DNA of 64,000 nt from a virus. Below are positions 42,296 through 52,976 of the stretch, piece after piece (the first letter of the stretch is position 1; each line of letters starts with the position of its first letter). The position numbers were made by a program, and so were the translations under genes. Location: IMG/VR virus record IMGVR_UViG_3300043775_002839, positions 1 to 64,000 of that record. The stretch is one strand, 5' to 3'. The notes under the pieces are model-generated. The model was given only the letters and a program-made list of their open reading frames with translations, did no database searches and was not told the origin of the DNA.

Positions 42296-43969
42296 ATGAA
42301 AATACAAAGTATTGAACTAAAAAACTTTGCATCCTACGGCAATCAAGTTCAAACGATAAAATTCGAAGATGATAAATCTGAGCTATTTTTAACATTGGGT
42401 AAAAATGGCGAAGGCAAAACAACTATTGCTAACGCGATAGTTTTTGCGCTTTACGGGAAAGTTGAAGGTGTTAAAATGTCTGACCTTCCAAACCGAATTA
42501 ATAAAGAACTTTGGGTCCAAATAACCTTACAATGTAAAAGTACAACCGTTGTTATTGAGCGCGGTCTGGCTCCTGGAATTTTCAAAGTACTCCTTAATGG
42601 AATTGAATTTGACAAGGCAGGAAAACGTTCAGTACAAGAATATCTTGAAGAGGAAATCTTTGGCATTCCATACCATGTATTTAAAAACATTATTATTCTC
42701 TCGGTTAATGACTTTAAGTCTTTTTTAACAATGAGCAATAGTGACAAACGTCAGATCATTGATAAAATGTTTGGATTCTCTATCTTAAATGAAATGCAAA
42801 ATGCACTTAAAGAAGAGAGGCGAACACTTAAAGGTGATATTGATGCATTTGGTAGAGAATTGAGTCAAATAAATGAGAACATAAAATCGGTTCAAATAAA
42901 ACTTGACCAATTAATGGTTGAAAGCCAAGAAAAGGACAAGCAGAAAATTCAACATCTTAAAGATTCTCTTGTTAAATATGACGAAAATAAAAAGAAGTTA
43001 GAAGAGGCTCAAGGTAAAATTACTGCAAGCATTAAAGGTTTAAATCTAGACCTTCAAACAAATCAGTCGACCGAAACTGAATTAAAGTTTAAAATAGCAG
43101 AACTTAAAAAGAAATTAGAGTTGTATGAAAATAATTCATGCCCAACTTGCGAACATGAGCTTACTGGAGAATTTCATAACTCTAGAAAGGATGAACTTGA
43201 ATCTGAACTAAAAGATATTCCAAGTCAACTTCAAGAAGTTACTGGGGAAGTGTCAACTATTAAAACCCAAATCAGCGATCTTAGAGATAAAGATAGTGCA
43301 GTTCGAGACAAAGTATCTTCCTTAAATATTAACATTGCAAATTTTAAAACAGAGCTCTTAGCAATTGCCGCATCAATCAAAGGCACAACTGATTTTTCTC
43401 ACATGGAACAAATTATCTCTGACTTTGAAACCCAAGAGTTGGAGAAAGGAAATCTCAAAGATACTAAAACAATTGACTACAATTTCTTAGAAATGGTTGA
43501 AGAGGTTCTTGGCGAGGATGGAGTTAAAAATCTTGCAATCAAGACAATATTGCCCGGACTGAATGCAAACATTGCAGCTATGACCCAGACAATGCACCTT
43601 CACTTCCACCTCAGGTTTGATGAGAAATTCAATTGTATTATCAATCACTTAGGAGAGGAAATAAACCCAATGACCCTTTCAACAGGAGAACGAAAGAAAG
43701 CCGACTTTATAATTATTATTGCAATTATTAAAATCCTAAAGTTAAGATTTCCACAATTAAATTTACTATTCTTAGATGAGTTATTAAGTTCTGTCGATCA
43801 GGATGGAATTCACAATATCCTAAAAATTTTGAGTGGAGTAATCAAGGAGAGCAAAATTAACTGTTTTGTTATCAACCACACACCCTTGCCCCACGAAATC
43901 TTTGACAAAAAGATTCAAATCTACAGAGAAAATGGATTCTCTAAATTTAATATTGAGCTAATAGAATAA
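42296..43969 (+). CDS. 46: Recombination ATPase subunit gp46 (SbcC/Rad50-like)
   Basis: 557 residues (T4 gp46 is 560). Walker A LGKNGEGKTTIANAI, a central coiled coil with the zinc-hook CPTCEHEL near residue 280, ABC signature LSTGERKKADF and Walker B NLLFLDELLSSVD. Partner of gp47. Confidence 0.92.
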   Translation: MKIQSIELKNFASYGNQVQTIKFEDDKSELFLTLGKNGEGKTTIANAIVFALYGKVEGVKMSDLPNRINKELWVQITLQCKSTTVVIERGLAPGIFKVLLNGIEFDKAGKRSVQEYLEEEIFGIPYHVFKNIIILSVNDFKSFLTMSNSDKRQIIDKMFGFSILNEMQNALKEERRTLKGDIDAFGRELSQINENIKSVQIKLDQLMVESQEKDKQKIQHLKDSLVKYDENKKKLEEAQGKITASIKGLNLDLQTNQSTETELKFKIAELKKKLELYENNSCPTCEHELTGEFHNSRKDELESELKDIPSQLQEVTGEVSTIKTQISDLRDKDSAVRDKVSSLNINIANFKTELLAIAASIKGTTDFSHMEQIISDFETQELEKGNLKDTKTIDYNFLEMVEEVLGEDGVKNLAIKTILPGLNANIAAMTQTMHLHFHLRFDEKFNCIINHLGEEINPMTLSTGERKKADFIIIIAIIKILKLRFPQLNLLFLDELLSSVDQDGIHNILKILSGVIKESKINCFVINHTPLPHEIFDKKIQIYRENGFSKFNIELIE

Positions 43970-43981
43970 GATATATATTGA

Positions 43982-46573
43982 ATGGCAAATTATAACCAGA
44001 AGTTTAACTCTGACGATAGTGTAGTTAGACACATTATTATAGGATTTTTAGCCGATTTGAATACTAAATTGTATTTTCATCGACAAATAACCAATGAAGA
44101 GAGAGTAGTAGTGGACGTTCCATTTTACTACTCAATAACAGGGGATGACCAGTTCCTAAGAGATAATTTCTTATTTTCTACAGCATCCGGTCCAAATTGT
44201 ACTCCAGATAAAGAACATGCCGATGCAAACTACGATGTTGTACCAAGAGGACTTGTAAACTTTGATGGACTTGCTATTGATTCTGGAAAACTAGTTAATA
44301 AAAGAATCTCCGGTAACTATACTAAAATGAATTCTGAGGGAATTATTGAATCTTATGTTGCCGAATTTGACATGATTCCAATAACTATCAGTTTTAATGT
44401 TGAAATACTAGTATCTTCAACTCTTGATTCTTTTAAAATAACTGAGGCAATAATTAAAAGAATGTACAAATCCAACTATTTTAATGTTGAAGTTGGACAT
44501 TTAGAAGAGGGTAATTATAGAATTGCATCTTATTATGCCCTACCGGACGATTATAATCTTGAAAGACCCGTTGGATTCAAATATGATGATAAGGACCGAT
44601 TTAAAATAACCTTTCCAATTGAAGTTAATTCATTTATACCTTCATTCCATCTAGGAAATGAAGAAAGTTTCGGAACAAATACAGATCGTTTCGGAACAAA
44701 TCAACGTTCTACTGAAATGTTTGCTGGAAATAGAATGTTTACAATAAATAACATTATAAATTCGACAGATGTTACTCAAATCGATTCCGGTCCATTTCTT
44801 GGAGAAATTATACAAGTGCCATCAATACCACCAACAAATGGTAGTTCACTATTTGGATCTCAGGGACCTATAGGTCCTGCAGGAGACAGAGGACCTCAAG
44901 GACGCCAAGGTCCTATAGGACCTCAAGGATATCAGGGTATTCAGGGTATTAAAGGAGATCAAGGACTTCAGGGTATTAAAGGAGACCAAGGTACTCAAGG
45001 AGATCAAGGACTTCAGGGTACTCAAGGAGATCAAGGACTTCAGGGTATTAAAGGAGACCAAGGAATACAAGGAGACCAAGGAATACAAGGAGACCAAGGT
45101 ACTCAGGGAGACCAAGGAATACAAGGTACTCAGGGAGACCAAGGAATACAAGGTACTCAAGGAGACCAAGGAACGCAAGGTACCACTCCACTTTGGATTT
45201 TTAGAGGTGAATGGGTAAATGGGATTGATTATATTGCTGGAGACTTGGTTACATTTAACGGATCTCTTTACTATACAGCAACCGGCGTTTATTCTTCTTT
45301 TAATCCGGAATATACTGGAGTGGACTGGGCTCTTATATCTCCGAGAGGAGACCAAGGAGACCAAGGAGACCAAGGAGACCAAGGAGACCAAGGAACTCAA
45401 GGAGACCAAGGAACTCAAGGAGACCAAGGAACTCAAGGAGACCAAGGAACTCAAGGAGACCAAGGAACTCAAGGAGACCAAGGAACTCAAGGAGACCAAG
45501 GAACTCAAGGAACTCAAGGAACTCAAGGAGAAAAAGGCACAACAGGAAATTTTGGTGGTGCAACATTTGAGTTCTTCTATGACAATGATACAACGGATCC
45601 TGTAAATCTTACTTCTGGACACATAAGAATTAATGAATTTGGTACTGAAATGTACATTTCATATTTAGATGCTAACTCCGTAAATATTCAATCATTCATA
45701 CATACAATTGATGACTCATCTTCTCAGATCAAAGGTTCATTTAAACTAACCTCATATTCTGACCCACTGCTTTATGCATTTTTTAATATCACCGGCTCTC
45801 ATACAGAACATTCAGATCATTTTAATGTTCCAATTGCATTTATTTCTAGCCCTATTGCTGGAACTGTACCTCCTGATCAAAGAACATATATTACATTTCA
45901 AAGAACAGGAGATATTGGAGACCGAGGACCTCAAGGAGACCAAGGACCTCAAGGACCTCAAGGACCTCAAGGAGACCAAGGACCTCAAGGAGACCAAGGA
46001 ACTCAAGGAGACCAAGGAACTCAAGGAGACCAAGGAACTCAAGGAGACCAAGGAACTCAAGGAGACCAAGGACCTCAAGGAGACCAAGGACCTCAAGGAG
46101 ACCAAGGACCTCAAGGAGACCAAGGACCTCAAGGAGACCAAGGACCTCAAGGAACTCAAGGAGACCAAGGACCTCAAGGACCTCAAGGAGACCAAGGACC
46201 TCAAGGAGACCAAGGAACTCAAGGAACTCAAGGAACTCAAGGAAATGGACCTCAAGGACCTCAAGGACCTGCTGGTACAGGTTCAGGTGCAGGTGGAAGT
46301 ATTAAATCAATAAACGTAATAAGCAGTAATACAATCGCCGGAAGTAATGCTAGCACTGAATACACATATCTTGCATCAGGAACTATTGATATCACTCTTC
46401 CAACAGCCGTGGGAAATACAAATAACTACTATATCAAAAATACAGGAACAGGTACAGTAACAATTAAAACAACAGGATCTGAAACAATAGATGGAAGTTT
46501 AACAGCACCTCTGCGGGTACAATACACTGCGCTAACTCTTGTCAGCGACCAATTAAACTGGTTCATAATATAA
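43982..46573 (+). CDS. Collagen-like tail fibre with carbohydrate-binding-type insert
   Basis: 863 residues. About 290 N-terminal residues form a non-repetitive, probably attachment domain. Three collagen-like blocks of Gly-x-Gln/Pro triplets follow (about 290-400, 455-522, 640-770), mostly GDQGTQ and GPQGDQ. Between the first two is a compact aromatic domain (GEWVNGIDYIAGDLVTFNGSLYYTA) of the CBM5/12 chitin-binding type. A short Gly-rich stretch and ~85-residue C-terminal beta domain follow. It is a trimeric fibre candidate. A GATATATAT element ends only 3 bases before the ATG. Confidence 0.8.
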   Translation: MANYNQKFNSDDSVVRHIIIGFLADLNTKLYFHRQITNEERVVVDVPFYYSITGDDQFLRDNFLFSTASGPNCTPDKEHADANYDVVPRGLVNFDGLAIDSGKLVNKRISGNYTKMNSEGIIESYVAEFDMIPITISFNVEILVSSTLDSFKITEAIIKRMYKSNYFNVEVGHLEEGNYRIASYYALPDDYNLERPVGFKYDDKDRFKITFPIEVNSFIPSFHLGNEESFGTNTDRFGTNQRSTEMFAGNRMFTINNIINSTDVTQIDSGPFLGEIIQVPSIPPTNGSSLFGSQGPIGPAGDRGPQGRQGPIGPQGYQGIQGIKGDQGLQGIKGDQGTQGDQGLQGTQGDQGLQGIKGDQGIQGDQGIQGDQGTQGDQGIQGTQGDQGIQGTQGDQGTQGTTPLWIFRGEWVNGIDYIAGDLVTFNGSLYYTATGVYSSFNPEYTGVDWALISPRGDQGDQGDQGDQGDQGTQGDQGTQGDQGTQGDQGTQGDQGTQGDQGTQGDQGTQGTQGTQGEKGTTGNFGGATFEFFYDNDTTDPVNLTSGHIRINEFGTEMYISYLDANSVNIQSFIHTIDDSSSQIKGSFKLTSYSDPLLYAFFNITGSHTEHSDHFNVPIAFISSPIAGTVPPDQRTYITFQRTGDIGDRGPQGDQGPQGPQGPQGDQGPQGDQGTQGDQGTQGDQGTQGDQGTQGDQGPQGDQGPQGDQGPQGDQGPQGDQGPQGTQGDQGPQGPQGDQGPQGDQGTQGTQGTQGNGPQGPQGPAGTGSGAGGSIKSINVISSNTIAGSNASTEYTYLASGTIDITLPTAVGNTNNYYIKNTGTGTVTIKTTGSETIDGSLTAPLRVQYTALTLVSDQLNWFII
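44860..45185 (+). repeat. Collagen-like coding repeat, block 1
   Basis: Tandem 9-base units coding Gly-x-x triplets, including GIQGIKGDQGLQG-type variants. Direct-repeat structure is evident at DNA level. Confidence 0.9.
45343..45540 (+). repeat. Collagen-like coding repeat, block 2
   Basis: Near-identical 18-base units (GGAGACCAAGGAACTCAA) in tandem. Such low-divergence repeats are prone to copy-number change by slippage or recombination. Confidence 0.92.
45908..46275 (+). repeat. Collagen-like coding repeat, block 3
   Basis: Tandem 9- and 18-base units alternating GPQ, GDQ and GTQ triplets, almost identical at DNA level to block 2. Confidence 0.92.
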
Positions 46574-46585
46574 AAATAAAACAAT

Positions 46586-47035
46586 ATGGCATACAATCCT
46601 AATAATCCAAACGGAAGAACAACAGCATCAGCATCAGCTCCCGTTGTTCTTGCTAATGACGTTACACCTCCATTTTCTATAGCAGAAGCAACTACAGGAG
46701 GAGCCTCTGTATTTAGACTTGTGTCTGCATCGGGACAGAACATTACTCAAGTAAAAACTCCAGCAGGCCAGGCAAAGATAACAGGGTGGTACATTTACAA
46801 TTCAAATGGATCTGCAAGAACTTTACGTTTTTTTAATGTAGCAGTTGCACCAACTCTTCTTACAGCGCCGTATCTTACTATTACAATTCCTGCATTATCC
46901 GCAGCTAACTGCCCATTTCCAGCAGGAATAGATTTTTCAAATGGAATTTACATAGCAACTACAACGGCATCGGATGACGCTGCCGCTGGAGGAGTTTCAG
47001 CAGGTGATTTAATAATAAACATATTCTACAAATAA
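46586..47035 (+). CDS. Small virion protein, unknown
   Basis: 149 residues, Ala/Thr/Ser-rich and nearly all beta in appearance (KITGWYIYNSNGSARTLRFFNVA), with a Gly/Ala-rich C-terminus. Similar small proteins accompany fibres and decorate virions. It lies between two fibre genes and is spaced one base from the next gene. Confidence 0.6.
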   Translation: MAYNPNNPNGRTTASASAPVVLANDVTPPFSIAEATTGGASVFRLVSASGQNITQVKTPAGQAKITGWYIYNSNGSARTLRFFNVAVAPTLLTAPYLTITIPALSAANCPFPAGIDFSNGIYIATTTASDDAAAGGVSAGDLIINIFYK

Positions 47036-47036
47036 A

Positions 47037-47345
47037 ATGAAAATACAAGCAACACAATCAGTACAGCTTCCATTATTAGGAACAGTTAACAATTTAGAAA
47101 TTAGAGTTAACTCTTTTCCACTATTTCCATCTTCTATAGAGATAATTTGGCAAGTAAGTGGAGAAACACTAATTAAAGAAGGAACAATGACTCTTCCGAC
47201 AGAAGTAGTTTCTGCATGGGGAACAGATGACACTATAGTAAAAGACTACGTGCTTCAACAATTAGGATTGGTCGAAGATACTACAACAGATCCTGTAGTA
47301 GAAATTTCACAACCATCAACTCCAACTGAAGAAACTCCGCAATAA
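47037..47345 (+). CDS. Small protein, unknown
   Basis: 102 residues, one base after the previous gene. Beta-rich N-terminal 80 residues (LEIRVNSFPLFPSSIEIIWQVSG) and an acidic, Pro/Thr-rich tail. A virion or fibre-assembly accessory is likely from context only. Confidence 0.55.
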   Translation: MKIQATQSVQLPLLGTVNNLEIRVNSFPLFPSSIEIIWQVSGETLIKEGTMTLPTEVVSAWGTDDTIVKDYVLQQLGLVEDTTTDPVVEISQPSTPTEETPQ

Positions 47346-47357
47346 AACAAAGTTTAA

Positions 47358-50300
47358 ATGGCCGTTAAGTATTGGTATAAAGCAGCAAATTCAAATGATA
47401 ACTGGTCAACTACAACAAACTGGTGGACAACATCAGGTGGACCAACAGGAGGAGGTGTTAATGCCGGTTTACCTACGTCTGCTGATGATGTTATTTTTGA
47501 TTCTGCATCTACTACTAGCGCTACTGTAACAATAGTTACAACTGCGGCGGTATGTAATAGTATAAACTTTACAGGTTTTACAGGAACATTAGCAGGAAGC
47601 ACAGTTGGACTTAATGTAACTAATACAACGGGTAGAGGTCTTTCTGCTAACACTCCACTTTTTGCATGGGGTTCTGGAATGACTGTATCTTTTTCTGGAA
47701 CTGTTACATTTGGAGGTACTGGAACAGGAGGGTGGATTTATTGTAATGGCAAGACATTTCAAGGTCCAGTTATATTTAATAATACTGCAGCTACCTTTAC
47801 TTTTAAAGATATATTTAGAACATCTGCAACTGCTACTGGTGGTTTAGGTGCATTAGTAACACAAACTGCGGGTGCTATAATTGCAACAGATGCTGCTGCT
47901 GAATTTGGAAGATTCACATCAACTGGTACAAGTGCTAGCAAAACCTTTAACTGTACCAACTTATACCTAAAGGGAACAGGTGCACTATATACTTTAGGTA
48001 CTAGTTCAACAGGTTTAACAACATCAATCACCAATATTTATGTTGATAATGGGACAACTACTGCAAAAACTTTATTATTTAATACCCAGTTTGGTTCTAC
48101 AAACCTAGAACTTGGTGGTTCAGGGAATATATCAATAGCATTAGGTACTACTAAACAACCTGCGGTAACTGTTACTAACACAGGAGGAACCGACTATATT
48201 TTTAATATAACAGCAACTACCACCATTAAATCACTGGTATTTACTCAACCTATAACATGGTCAAATGCTGCAATCACTACAACAATATCTGGAAATCTAA
48301 CACTTGTAAGTGGAGTAACTATCGGTGCTCTAGGAACTCCAAATCTTGTTTTTTCTGCCAATGCAACAATAACAACTGCGGGTAAAAGTTTAGTAACAGG
48401 AACATTAACTACCAATACATCAACAACAACAACTATAGTAGGAGTATTGTCTAGTAATGCAAATATAACATTTAATAGTACAGTAAATACTAGCGATGAT
48501 GTTAGTACAACAGGTACTTTAACTATTGGTGGTACAAGTAATCTTTCAGGAAGTATAATATCTGCAGGTGTATTGACTATTTCAGGAGCTACTGCATCTT
48601 TAAATACAGTAGCAAGTTCAGCGGTTACATGCAATGGTTTAACTACACTAACGGGTGGAAGCACAATTTCATATGCCGGAACATTTACATCTGGTTCAAT
48701 AACTATAACAAGTGGTTCATTTACCGGAACTACCGGTGTTGCCGGTAATTTAGTATGTAATGGTATACTTACAATAACATTAGGCTCAATTAATACCGGA
48801 GGAGCTTCATTACAGGCAAGTTCAATAACTCAAACAGGTACAGGAGCTAAAAGTATTATAGCAGCTAATTTGTATTTAACAGGAACAGGCACATTATACA
48901 CAAATACAACTTCAACAGGTTTAACCACGTCTATTAGTAATATGTATGTTACTAATGCAGCAACTACTGCAAAATCTTTAATATTTGACGGTCAATTTGG
49001 TTCTACAAATTTAGAACTTGACGGATCAGGAAATATAACTTTTACACCAGGAACTGCTAAAACTCCTAATGTAACGGTAACTAATTCTGGCGGGCTTGCA
49101 TCTAATTTTAATATTGCAGCTACTGGAACTATAGGAAATTTAATATTTACTACACCTGTAACATGGAATAATACCCTCAGCGTAGTATTAACATTAACAG
49201 GAAATACATTTACCCTAGTAAGTGGGTTGGCCTTTGGTGCTAATGGGCATTCTTCATTAGTTTTTTCTAACAATGTAGCAATTACCTTAGCTGGCAAAAG
49301 TTTAGTAACTGGAACATTAACAACTAATGCAAATGCAACCTTTGATGGAGGCATCACTAGTAACGCCGCTATCTCATTAAATGGTACAACTAGTATTCCT
49401 GGAAATATTGATACTACAAGTTTACTAACTATTGGAGGTGCTTGTACTATCACAGGAGATACTGTATCTTCAAGCACAATGGCTATTAATGGTGCAACAG
49501 CTTCATTAAGTGGAACAGTACTATTTAATGTAACGGGAACAGGCGCACTTACAATAACACAGGGTTCAATTAACACAAACGGAGGTACATTAACTGTAAG
49601 TTCTATTACTTCATCAGGAGTTTCTGCTAAAAGTATAACGGCTCCCATTTTATATTTAACAGGAAATGGAACATTATATACTGCAGCTACCGGTTTAACT
49701 ACTACTATTACCGACGTGTATGCTATCGCAACAACTGGATCAAATAGAACACTTACATTTGATACTCAATTTGGTTCTACAAATTTAGAATTAGGTGGAG
49801 CTGGTGCTGGAAATATTACATTCATACCTGGTACAACATTTCAACCAAATTTATTAGTATCAAATACTGGTAATGCAATATTCAATATTTCTACCGCAGG
49901 AACTATTAAAAATTTAATATTTTCAGCCTCATCAAATGTCAATTGGTCAAACAGTGCAGTCATAATAACATCTATCGGATCTTTGTTTACAATGGTAGGT
50001 GGCATAACAGTCACAACCACACCATCGCTTGTTTTTTCTAATGCGGTAAATATAACAACTGCTGGCAAAAATTTAGTTACTGGTACCTTAACAACCAATG
50101 AATCAGTTAATATAATAGGAGCATTTAATAGCAATGCTGCAGTTACACTTAATGGAAATCCACTAGCTTCTCCAACTTCATTTAATTGTGATAGTACGTT
50201 TCAGACAACAGGTGCTTTAATCGCATCAGGAATTGCTCATACTTGTAATTTTAGTAGTACATTAACTGCAGCATCTATTACTATAAATTCTGGTTGCACA

Positions 50301-52916
50301 TCAAACACAGTTGGAAGTGTTGTTTGTAATGGTTTAACTACAATATCAAGCGAAGGATTCTTCGGATACTCTGGAACATTTACATCTAATTCAATAACTC
50401 TAAATTCGGGTACTATTCAAAATGATGGCAGTACCGATAATCAAACACTTATATGTACAAACATACTTACTCTTGCAAGTGGTAATATTAATACTTCCAA
50501 TTCTGCATCAGAAATGTATATTGGTTCAATTATTACTTCCGGATCAGGCGTTAAATCTATCTCAACTTTTTCCAATTTATATCTAACAGGAACGGGTACA
50601 CTTTTTACTCCAGGAGCAGCAACTGGGTTGTCTACTGTTATACAAAATATTTATGTAACTAATAATTCAATAACATCAAGAACTTTAACATTCACAGATA
50701 CATTTGGTTCAACTAATGTATATTTACAAGGTACATTATCAGGTGCAATAACATTCGGAGGTGGGACTGCCTTTGTTCCAAATGTGTATGTTCAAAATAC
50801 AGGAGGTGCTGTTATATCTTTCCAAACAGGAACTTTTACTAACTTAACATTTTCAACCGGTACTAATGTTACATGGACCAATACAGCCGCGCAGACAATA
50901 ACAATGCAAGGAAATCTTGTAATGGTTTCTACGATGAACACCTTAACGACAACTCCTACATTATTATTTAATACGGCAGCAAGTATTACATTGGCCGGGG
51001 AAACTCTATACACTGGATCTATAATAGTAGATGGAGTACAGGTAGATATATTAGACAATTTTAATAGTAATATACCCGTAATTGTTCAAAATAGTGGAAA
51101 ACTATATACAAAAGAATTTTTGACTACCGGGCTTCTTTCTATTTTAAGTGACGGTACTATTTATACTACAGGTTCTACTTTTTCTATTGGTAGTTTAACA
51201 TTGATGGATGGCACTGTCAATTTAGGTTCGAATAGTCATGTATGTACCGGAAATGTGGGTGCATCAGGATTTTCTTACATTAATAATGGGCCATTAACTA
51301 TAAATGGGACATTAACTATAAGTGGCGGAGGTCAATTGGATCTCAATAGTAGTGTTAACGTAATAGGCCTAACCACTCTTACTGGCGTATCTACACTTAA
51401 TACATATTCTAATACTACCGTATTTTCAGCAGTGACTATAACAAATGGTTATATCAGCACAGGTAGTAATTCATACGTATGTACCGGTGTAACTACTCTA
51501 ACTGAAGGTGATTTTGGAAATAACACAGGAGACCTTTACACAGGAACTCTTACAACCACTGGAGGTGCTGCACCAAAAAATATATATGCACCAAAATTAT
51601 ATTTAACAGGAACCGGTGCATTATATACACACGGTACTGGTGTAATTTTATCTGCAGGACCCGACGCAATACACATAATAGATAGTACTAGTGCCGTAAA
51701 ATCTCTTTTATGTAATACCCAGTTTCCTTATACTACAAATATTCCAATTTATTTAGGTGGCTCGGGCTCAGGCTCTATATCAATAGCACCAGGGTCAACG
51801 TGTCTTCCAATTATAAATGTAACTAACACTGGAGGCGCTAATATATCGATAACCGGAGCCAGTGCTACTATAACAAGTTTAGTATTTGCAAATACATCTA
51901 ATGCGGTATGGAATAATGGAGCAATGACATTAAACATCCAAAATGACTTAAATTTAGGTACTAATCTTAATATGACAGTCACCGCTACTCCTACTATTGT
52001 ATTTAATGTTGGGAGTAGCAATATATCGTTATATGGAAAAAGTCTAACTGCGCCTATATCAATAACATCCGCGACCACCGCCAATGTAACTAATGATTTT
52101 TCTAGTACTTCATCTGTGACAGTTACAGATGGATCACTTGGTGTAATGTCTGGTAATTTCACCGCGACTACACTTACCTTATCCATTGATGGAACTTTTG
52201 TAATGTCTTCTTCCGGTAATATCAATCTAACATCAATATCCTCTTCCGGGAGCTATACTCAATACACAGGAAATTTAATATGTACTGGAGCAATTACAGT
52301 CCCTGGTATATTTCAAACAGTTACAGGTCCAGTTTCTATTCAATGTACATCATTCATCGGAAGTACAGCAGAATGCATTATTAATTTTTCAGCTAATACT
52401 ATAGTAACTCTAACAGGTACTGGTACGGTATGGTCTGCACCTACTACTGCAAGTTCTATACAAGTTTTAGGTATTATAAAAATAACAAATCCTGCTACTA
52501 CGAATATTACATTCGCAGGAGGCGGTTGGTTTTATTATGAATTAATATTTGATAGAGGAATATCCCCTAATAATAATACTATCACCGGAAGCAATTTTTT
52601 TACAAATTTAAGAGATTTGGGAACAGTCGCTCATTCTTTAATACTAGGAACGGGAACAACTCAGCAAGTTGGACACTTTGATGTAAAAGGAAGCCCGGAC
52701 AATTCAATAGCAATAGCAAGATCCGGTACAACTGGAGTCGCTACACTGCTTAAATTTCCAGAGGGTCTTGTTATTTGCGATTGGATAACCGTAACGAATG
52801 TTACTGCTGAAAACTTTGATACATTCTATTCCGGTCCAAATAGCACTTTAACTAATGCCGCTAACTGGATTGCTGGAGGAAAGGTCCGAAACCAAAGTGC
52901 TCTAGGCGCAGGATAA
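47358..52916 (+). CDS. Giant repetitive beta-rich fibre/adhesin
   Basis: 1852 residues, dominated by Thr, Ser, Asn, Gly, Val and Ile with almost no Lys, Glu or Arg. The N-terminus (YWYKAANSNDNWSTTTNWWTTSGGP...PTSADDVIFD) is a module often seen in surface adhesins. Several ~300-residue divergent repeats follow, marked by recurring LYLTGTGTLYT, QFGSTNLEL and TTAGKSLVTGTLTTN phrases, as in beta-helical stalks. C-terminal ~90 residues are less repetitive (VICDWITVTNVTAENF). Likely a long side or tail fibre. Confidence 0.7.
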   Translation: MAVKYWYKAANSNDNWSTTTNWWTTSGGPTGGGVNAGLPTSADDVIFDSASTTSATVTIVTTAAVCNSINFTGFTGTLAGSTVGLNVTNTTGRGLSANTPLFAWGSGMTVSFSGTVTFGGTGTGGWIYCNGKTFQGPVIFNNTAATFTFKDIFRTSATATGGLGALVTQTAGAIIATDAAAEFGRFTSTGTSASKTFNCTNLYLKGTGALYTLGTSSTGLTTSITNIYVDNGTTTAKTLLFNTQFGSTNLELGGSGNISIALGTTKQPAVTVTNTGGTDYIFNITATTTIKSLVFTQPITWSNAAITTTISGNLTLVSGVTIGALGTPNLVFSANATITTAGKSLVTGTLTTNTSTTTTIVGVLSSNANITFNSTVNTSDDVSTTGTLTIGGTSNLSGSIISAGVLTISGATASLNTVASSAVTCNGLTTLTGGSTISYAGTFTSGSITITSGSFTGTTGVAGNLVCNGILTITLGSINTGGASLQASSITQTGTGAKSIIAANLYLTGTGTLYTNTTSTGLTTSISNMYVTNAATTAKSLIFDGQFGSTNLELDGSGNITFTPGTAKTPNVTVTNSGGLASNFNIAATGTIGNLIFTTPVTWNNTLSVVLTLTGNTFTLVSGLAFGANGHSSLVFSNNVAITLAGKSLVTGTLTTNANATFDGGITSNAAISLNGTTSIPGNIDTTSLLTIGGACTITGDTVSSSTMAINGATASLSGTVLFNVTGTGALTITQGSINTNGGTLTVSSITSSGVSAKSITAPILYLTGNGTLYTAATGLTTTITDVYAIATTGSNRTLTFDTQFGSTNLELGGAGAGNITFIPGTTFQPNLLVSNTGNAIFNISTAGTIKNLIFSASSNVNWSNSAVIITSIGSLFTMVGGITVTTTPSLVFSNAVNITTAGKNLVTGTLTTNESVNIIGAFNSNAAVTLNGNPLASPTSFNCDSTFQTTGALIASGIAHTCNFSSTLTAASITINSGCTSNTVGSVVCNGLTTISSEGFFGYSGTFTSNSITLNSGTIQNDGSTDNQTLICTNILTLASGNINTSNSASEMYIGSIITSGSGVKSISTFSNLYLTGTGTLFTPGAATGLSTVIQNIYVTNNSITSRTLTFTDTFGSTNVYLQGTLSGAITFGGGTAFVPNVYVQNTGGAVISFQTGTFTNLTFSTGTNVTWTNTAAQTITMQGNLVMVSTMNTLTTTPTLLFNTAASITLAGETLYTGSIIVDGVQVDILDNFNSNIPVIVQNSGKLYTKEFLTTGLLSILSDGTIYTTGSTFSIGSLTLMDGTVNLGSNSHVCTGNVGASGFSYINNGPLTINGTLTISGGGQLDLNSSVNVIGLTTLTGVSTLNTYSNTTVFSAVTITNGYISTGSNSYVCTGVTTLTEGDFGNNTGDLYTGTLTTTGGAAPKNIYAPKLYLTGTGALYTHGTGVILSAGPDAIHIIDSTSAVKSLLCNTQFPYTTNIPIYLGGSGSGSISIAPGSTCLPIINVTNTGGANISITGASATITSLVFANTSNAVWNNGAMTLNIQNDLNLGTNLNMTVTATPTIVFNVGSSNISLYGKSLTAPISITSATTANVTNDFSSTSSVTVTDGSLGVMSGNFTATTLTLSIDGTFVMSSSGNINLTSISSSGSYTQYTGNLICTGAITVPGIFQTVTGPVSIQCTSFIGSTAECIINFSANTIVTLTGTGTVWSAPTTASSIQVLGIIKITNPATTNITFAGGGWFYYELIFDRGISPNNNTITGSNFFTNLRDLGTVAHSLILGTGTTQQVGHFDVKGSPDNSIAIARSGTTGVATLLKFPEGLVICDWITVTNVTAENFDTFYSGPNSTLTNAANWIAGGKVRNQSALGAG

Positions 52917-52945
52917 CTAATAAACAAAAAACATTTTAATAAAGA

Positions 52946-52954
52946 GATATATAA
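52946..52954 (+). promoter_or_regulatory. GATATATAA promoter-like motif
   Basis: Exact motif, 31 bases ahead of the ATG at 52977. Confidence 0.62.
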
Positions 52955-52976
52955 ATAAAATAAAATAATAAACAAT

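Noticed and set aside
44849-46264. Long ORFs in other frames and on the minus strand across the collagen repeats
   Set aside because: They are by-products of 9-base repeats without stops; the resulting SLSSLVSLSSL and KETKELKETK repeats mirror the Gly-x-x frame.
45343-46275. Regular short repeats considered as a CRISPR array
   Set aside because: Units are contiguous 9/18-mers in frame with a collagen-like protein, with no unique spacers.
47759-52225. Several minus-strand ORFs of 90-220 residues opposite the giant fibre gene
   Set aside because: Val/Pro/Leu-rich translations arise from the antisense of a Thr/Asn/Gly-rich repetitive gene; none has a leader or promoter motif.
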